From contig NZ_AP021874.1 of NCBI RefSeq assembly GCF_009688945.1, positions 1,798,001-1,862,000 on the forward strand: a stretch of 64,000 nt of DNA, read 5' to 3'. Positions 60,196 to 64,000 of this stretch are shown one piece after another (the first letter of the stretch is position 1; each line of letters starts with the position of its first letter). Under the pieces are notes generated by a model. The model ran no database searches. It saw only the letters and a program-made list of their open reading frames with translations, and had not been told where the DNA came from. The position numbers were made by a program, and so were the translations under genes. This DNA is from Desulfosarcina alkanivorans (GTDB taxonomy: Bacteria > Desulfobacterota > Desulfobacteria > Desulfobacterales > Desulfosarcinaceae).

Positions 60196-61932
60196 ATGAA
60201 ATCCTTCTCCCTGATAGAACCCTATCTGCGCGCCAACCGTTACCGCATCCTTTTCGGCCTGTTGTGCCTGATCGTGGTGGATCTGCTGCAATTGTTCATC
60301 CCCCGCGTGATCAAGCGGGTGGTAGACGACCTGACCCTTTTACGGGTGGACCGCAGCGGCCTGCTCGATGCGGCCCTGACCATCCTGGCCCTGGGGCTGT
60401 GCATCGGCATCTTCCGGTTCTTCTGGCGCCGCAGCCTCCTGGGCACGGCCCGACTGGTGGAAGAGGCGTTGCGAAACCGCCTTTTCGCACACGTCCAGAC
60501 CCTCTCTCCGGCCTATTTCGACCGGGTCCTCACCGGCGACCTGATGGCCCACGCCACCAACGATATCCAGCAGGTGCGCATGGCCTCCGGCATGGGGCTG
60601 GTGGCCTTGAATGACGCTCTTTTTTTAGGATCGGCGGCCATCGGTTTCATGGTGTATATCAATCTGGAACTGACCCTGTATGTCTTGATTCCCATGCCGC
60701 TGATCGTTCTGGGCACCCGGTTTTTCAGCCGGCGGATGCACCGGCGCTACAAGCGGGTACAGGGCGCATTCAGCGAACTCACCGAGGCCATCCGTGAGCG
60801 CTTTTCCGGCATCCGCGTCATCATGGCCTACAATGCCCAGGAAACCGAGGCCCGTCGGGTAGCCCGGATCTCCGGTGCCTATGTAAAAGAGAACATCGAC
60901 CTGGTGAAAATTACCGGGGCATTTTTCCCGCTGATGCTGCTGCTCACCAATCTGAGCCTGGCCATCGTCCTGTTTCAGGGCGGCCGCCAGACCATCTTCT
61001 CGCGAATCACCCCCGGCGATTTCGTTGCCTTCATCAGCTACCTGGGGCTGCTCACCTGGCCCATGATGGCCCTGGGCTGGGTGACCAATCTGATCCAGCG
61101 CGGACGTGCCTCCCTGGACCGCCTGGACGGCATCTTGCAGACACGGCCGGAGTTGGCCGAAGCCCGGGACGCAATTTCCGTCTCCGGGTTCCATCAGCGA
61201 CTGACCGTCGAGGATGTCAGCTTTGCCTACGACACCGACCGGGGCCGCGTGCTGGACCACATCGATCTGCGGCTGGACAAGGGGGACACCCTGGGCATCG
61301 TCGGGCCTCCGGGTGCCGGCAAGACCACCCTGATGCATGTATTGATGCGTCTCTACGATGTGACTTCGGGCAGGATCCGCATCGATGGCATCGACATCCG
61401 CCAACTGAAGATCGAATCCCTGCGGTCACTGGTGTCCGTTGCTCCCCAGGAGCCCTTCCTGTTTGCGGGAACCGTCCGGGAAAATATCACCTTCGGCAGC
61501 AAAAGGGTATCCGACGCCGAACTGCAGCAGGTCACGCACATGGCGGCCCTGGACGACACCATCGACGAACTGCCCGACGGGTTCGACACGGTGGTGGGAG
61601 AAAAAGGCGTCATCCTGTCCGGCGGGCAGAAGCAGCGGGTGGCCCTGGCCCGGGCCCTGCTCAACGACGCCCCCATTATGGTTCTCGACGATCCGGTCAG
61701 CCAGGTGGACACGCGGACGGCCGCCCGCATCGGCCGCACGCTGAAAGCCATGGCCGGTGAGAAAACGCTGTTGATCGTCTCCCACCGCCTGTCGGCCGTT
61801 CGCCATGCGGACCGCATCGTGGTAATGGAAAAGGGACGCATCGTCACCGCCGGCAGTCATGCCCGGCTGATGGCCGCCGGCGGATACTATGCCCGGTCCT
61901 ATCGGCTTCAGGAGATGGAAGATGCGATTTGA
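60196..61932 (+). CDS. ABC exporter subunit A with degenerate catalytic site
   Basis: A 578-aa fused ABC exporter half: six membrane segments (about 15-320) and an ATPase domain. Walker A is GPPGAGKTT (about 370), the signature is canonical LSGGQ (about 474), and Walker B reads MVLDDP (about 495-500), with Asp where the catalytic Glu should be. The ATG at 60196 is preceded by GAGGATCA. It overlaps the next exporter gene by 11 bp, and the two probably form a heterodimer. Confidence 0.9.
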   Translation: MKSFSLIEPYLRANRYRILFGLLCLIVVDLLQLFIPRVIKRVVDDLTLLRVDRSGLLDAALTILALGLCIGIFRFFWRRSLLGTARLVEEALRNRLFAHVQTLSPAYFDRVLTGDLMAHATNDIQQVRMASGMGLVALNDALFLGSAAIGFMVYINLELTLYVLIPMPLIVLGTRFFSRRMHRRYKRVQGAFSELTEAIRERFSGIRVIMAYNAQETEARRVARISGAYVKENIDLVKITGAFFPLMLLLTNLSLAIVLFQGGRQTIFSRITPGDFVAFISYLGLLTWPMMALGWVTNLIQRGRASLDRLDGILQTRPELAEARDAISVSGFHQRLTVEDVSFAYDTDRGRVLDHIDLRLDKGDTLGIVGPPGAGKTTLMHVLMRLYDVTSGRIRIDGIDIRQLKIESLRSLVSVAPQEPFLFAGTVRENITFGSKRVSDAELQQVTHMAALDDTIDELPDGFDTVVGEKGVILSGGQKQRVALARALLNDAPIMVLDDPVSQVDTRTAARIGRTLKAMAGEKTLLIVSHRLSAVRHADRIVVMEKGRIVTAGSHARLMAAGGYYARSYRLQEMEDAI

Positions 61933-63889
61933 CTACGGCTACGATGAAGAGCAGCGGCTGGGGAAATCATACGACCTCAACCTGCTGCGGCGAATTCTTC
62001 CCTTTGCGGCCCCCCATCGGGGCAAACTGGTCGTATCCGTGCTGCTGGTGGTGGCCATTACCCTGCTGGAATTGTCCGTCCCTTACATCACCAAGGAAAT
62101 CATCGACCGTCATATCCTTCCACAAAACCGCATCAGCGGCAATTCCGGCAGCTCGGATCAGGCCGCGCCGCAACAGCTGACCGTTGACCTGACGGACCCC
62201 GAGGTCGCTGCAGTGGTGGCCCGGCACGACCACCTGTTCCGGATCCGCGGTGACCGGGCGACCATCCACCTGGCGAATCTGGACCGTCTCGATCAGGCCA
62301 CGTTGAGCCAGTTACGGCACCGGGACCTGTCCGGGCTGGCTGCGGTCGCCGGCCTGTTCATGGCGGTGGTGGTGGCCATTTTCGTCTTCACCTTTGTCCA
62401 GAATCTGATCATGGAACTGGCCGGCCATCGGATCATGCACGACCTGCGTGTGGGCCTGTACCGTCACCTCCAGGCCATGCCCCTGTGGTTCTTCAACCGC
62501 AACCCCGTGGCCCGCCTGGTCACCCGGACCACCAATGACATCCAGAACATGCACGACCTGTTCACGTCATTCATTTCCATGGTGTTCAAAGACATGTTCC
62601 TGCTGGTGGGCATCGCCGTCGTCCTTCTGGCGATGGACTGGCGTCTGGCCCTTTTAACCTTTCTGGTACTTCCCCTGGTCGTGATGACGGCCTTCGGTTT
62701 TTCCATGCGGGTTCGGGATGTGTTCCGGGAACTGCGCATCAAGGTGGCGGAAATCAACACCCGCTTTTCCGAAACCATCAGCGGGATCAAGGTCATCCAG
62801 ACCTTCCGCCGCGAACGGGAGAACTTCGATGCCTTCGCCCGTCTCAATCACGACAACTACCTGGCGGGAATGCGGCAGATCAACATCTTTGCCGTGTTTA
62901 TGCCCATCATCGAAATGCTGGGCATTACCAGCATCGCCATTGTCGTCTACGTCGGCGGCGGCCATGTGCTGGACCAGTCGGTGAGCATCGGTGTCCTGGC
63001 CGCATTTCTGGCCTACATGAAAATGTTTTTCCGCCCCATCCGCGACCTGGCGGAGAAGTACAACATCCTGCAAAACGCCATGGCCTCGGCCGAACGGATC
63101 TTTCTGCTCATGGACAGTCCGGCCACCGGCATAAAAACGGGGACGGCGACCATACCCGGCCCCATAGAAGAGATCCGCTTCGATGGGGTGTCGCTGGCCT
63201 ACAACGGCGGCGAACCGGTGCTGGAATCGATCGACCTGACCATCAAAGCCGGGGAAACCATAGCCATTGTGGGCGCCACCGGCTCGGGAAAAACCTCTCT
63301 GGTGAACCTGCTGGTACGCTTTTACGAGCCCACCGCGGGAACCCTGCGTGTCAACGGCATCGATACTGCGTCCATCCCCCGGGCCGAGTTGAGAAAACGA
63401 ATTGCACTGGTCATGCAGGACCCGTTCCTGTTCACCGGTTCGCTGAGATCAAACATCTTTTTTGGTGTCAACGGTTTTTCGGACGACCGGCAGGCGACCA
63501 TCCTCGAGGCATCCCGGTGCAGCGACCTGATCGCCCGTCTTCCGGACGGCCTGGACACCCGCATCTCGGAAGGGGGCGGTTCCCTGTCCAGCGGTGAGCG
63601 CCAATTGCTCTCGGTGGCCCGTGCTTTTACAGCCGATCCTGAAATTATCATCCTCGACGAGGCCACCTCCTATGTGGATTCCCAGACCGAAGCGCAGCTG
63701 CAGCAGGCCATCGCCAACCTGATGCGCGGGCGAACCTGCGTGGTGGTGGCCCACCGCCTCACCACCGCCCGCACCGCCGACCGGATCGTCGTGCTCAGCA
63801 ACGGCGTGGTGATGGAAACCGGCACCCACGCGACACTGATGGCCGCACGGGGATTATATTACCGGCTCTACCAGTTGCAAGGCCGTTAG
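61922..63889 (+). CDS. ABC exporter subunit B with extracellular insert
   Basis: A 655-aa partner half-transporter. A roughly 80-residue polar insert (about 60-140) after the first membrane segment should lie outside the cytoplasm. The ATPase domain has Walker A GATGSGKTS (about 450), a normal Walker B with catalytic Glu (IILDEATS, about 575-582), and the degraded signature LSSGE (about 554) instead of LSGGQ. Opposite a subunit A with a normal signature but a defective Walker B, this predicts one working and one degenerate ATP site, as in TM287/288 and BmrCD. The substrate could be a drug, lipid or lipopeptide. Confidence 0.9.
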   Translation: MRFDYGYDEEQRLGKSYDLNLLRRILPFAAPHRGKLVVSVLLVVAITLLELSVPYITKEIIDRHILPQNRISGNSGSSDQAAPQQLTVDLTDPEVAAVVARHDHLFRIRGDRATIHLANLDRLDQATLSQLRHRDLSGLAAVAGLFMAVVVAIFVFTFVQNLIMELAGHRIMHDLRVGLYRHLQAMPLWFFNRNPVARLVTRTTNDIQNMHDLFTSFISMVFKDMFLLVGIAVVLLAMDWRLALLTFLVLPLVVMTAFGFSMRVRDVFRELRIKVAEINTRFSETISGIKVIQTFRRERENFDAFARLNHDNYLAGMRQINIFAVFMPIIEMLGITSIAIVVYVGGGHVLDQSVSIGVLAAFLAYMKMFFRPIRDLAEKYNILQNAMASAERIFLLMDSPATGIKTGTATIPGPIEEIRFDGVSLAYNGGEPVLESIDLTIKAGETIAIVGATGSGKTSLVNLLVRFYEPTAGTLRVNGIDTASIPRAELRKRIALVMQDPFLFTGSLRSNIFFGVNGFSDDRQATILEASRCSDLIARLPDGLDTRISEGGGSLSSGERQLLSVARAFTADPEIIILDEATSYVDSQTEAQLQQAIANLMRGRTCVVVAHRLTTARTADRIVVLSNGVVMETGTHATLMAARGLYYRLYQLQGR

Positions 63890-64000
63890 GGCCGCCGCAC
63901 CACGCCGCTTATCTTGCGTTCTCTGCGGACCGCCGGCGTCCGGCTATTCGTACGTTTTTCAATGGATTAGCACCTTTTCCGTGAACATCCGATCCACGTA
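63890..64000. other. Right end of window without a gene
   Basis: The last 111 bases follow the ABC exporter stop codon. I see no terminator hairpin and no reading frame of note. Confidence 0.6.

Overview
The window looks like chromosomal DNA of an anaerobic Desulfobacterota (delta-proteobacterial, Desulfosarcina/Desulfococcus-like) bacterium. This is inferred from gene content and order, not from a marker gene: high GC, a PPi-dependent phosphofructokinase, thiolase-like/DUF35 pairs typical of anaerobic acyl-CoA catabolism, split glyQ/glyS, a neighbourhood of mfd, SurA-type chaperones, rodZ, mgtE and recO, and many small TTCACTG-like or AACCATA-like repeats between genes. No CRISPR array, intact insertion sequence or rRNA was seen. 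There is one tRNA, Thr(CGU).

Positions 1-8.8 kb (mostly minus strand): a small hypothetical protein, a cold-shock protein, a FadL-type porin, two crotonase-fold proteins, an SDR, a GAF-sigma54 activator and a GGDEF protein with a shortened HDOD domain. Positions 9-15.7 kb (plus strand): an acyl-CoA synthetase, then two thiolase-like/DUF35 pairs, and a PP2C-like phosphatase coupled to the last DUF35 gene. The second thiolase-like protein lacks the usual Cys and His catalytic residues. Together these suggest a CoA-dependent route for hydrophobic acids. Positions 15.8-19.2 kb: a NifU/IscU-type scaffold, lipoproteins and a J-like/coiled-coil/PilZ protein.

Positions 19.2-31.2 kb are an amino-acid block: a TrmB-family regulator, an exported rhodanese, a metallo-hydrolase, an orphan LivJ-type binding protein, three saccharopine-dehydrogenase-related genes in one operon, then on the other strand a polar amino-acid ABC transporter and a class I glutamine amidotransferase. 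The regulator gene and the saccharopine operon share the same promoter layout and the same inverted repeat GTTGT-N10-ACAAC, so the TrmB protein probably controls itself and the operon.

After pfp, about 33.63-35.84 kb is an AT-rich island that looks acquired. It holds a six-TM protein fused to a cytidine deaminase domain, overlapping by ATGA a decayed HAD deoxyribonucleotidase gene. This is the best candidate for an undescribed system, possibly nucleotide-depleting, although the partner is broken here. Positions 36-64 kb return to housekeeping genes: an IHF/HU protein, UvrD-type helicase, tRNA-Thr, mfd, SurA proteins, RodZ, MgtE, RecO, a GHMP kinase, GlyQS, a nucleoside phosphorylase, a divergent NAD-dependent DNA ligase, a MobA-like/HD fusion with a histidine phosphatase, and a heterodimeric ABC exporter with one degenerate ATP site.
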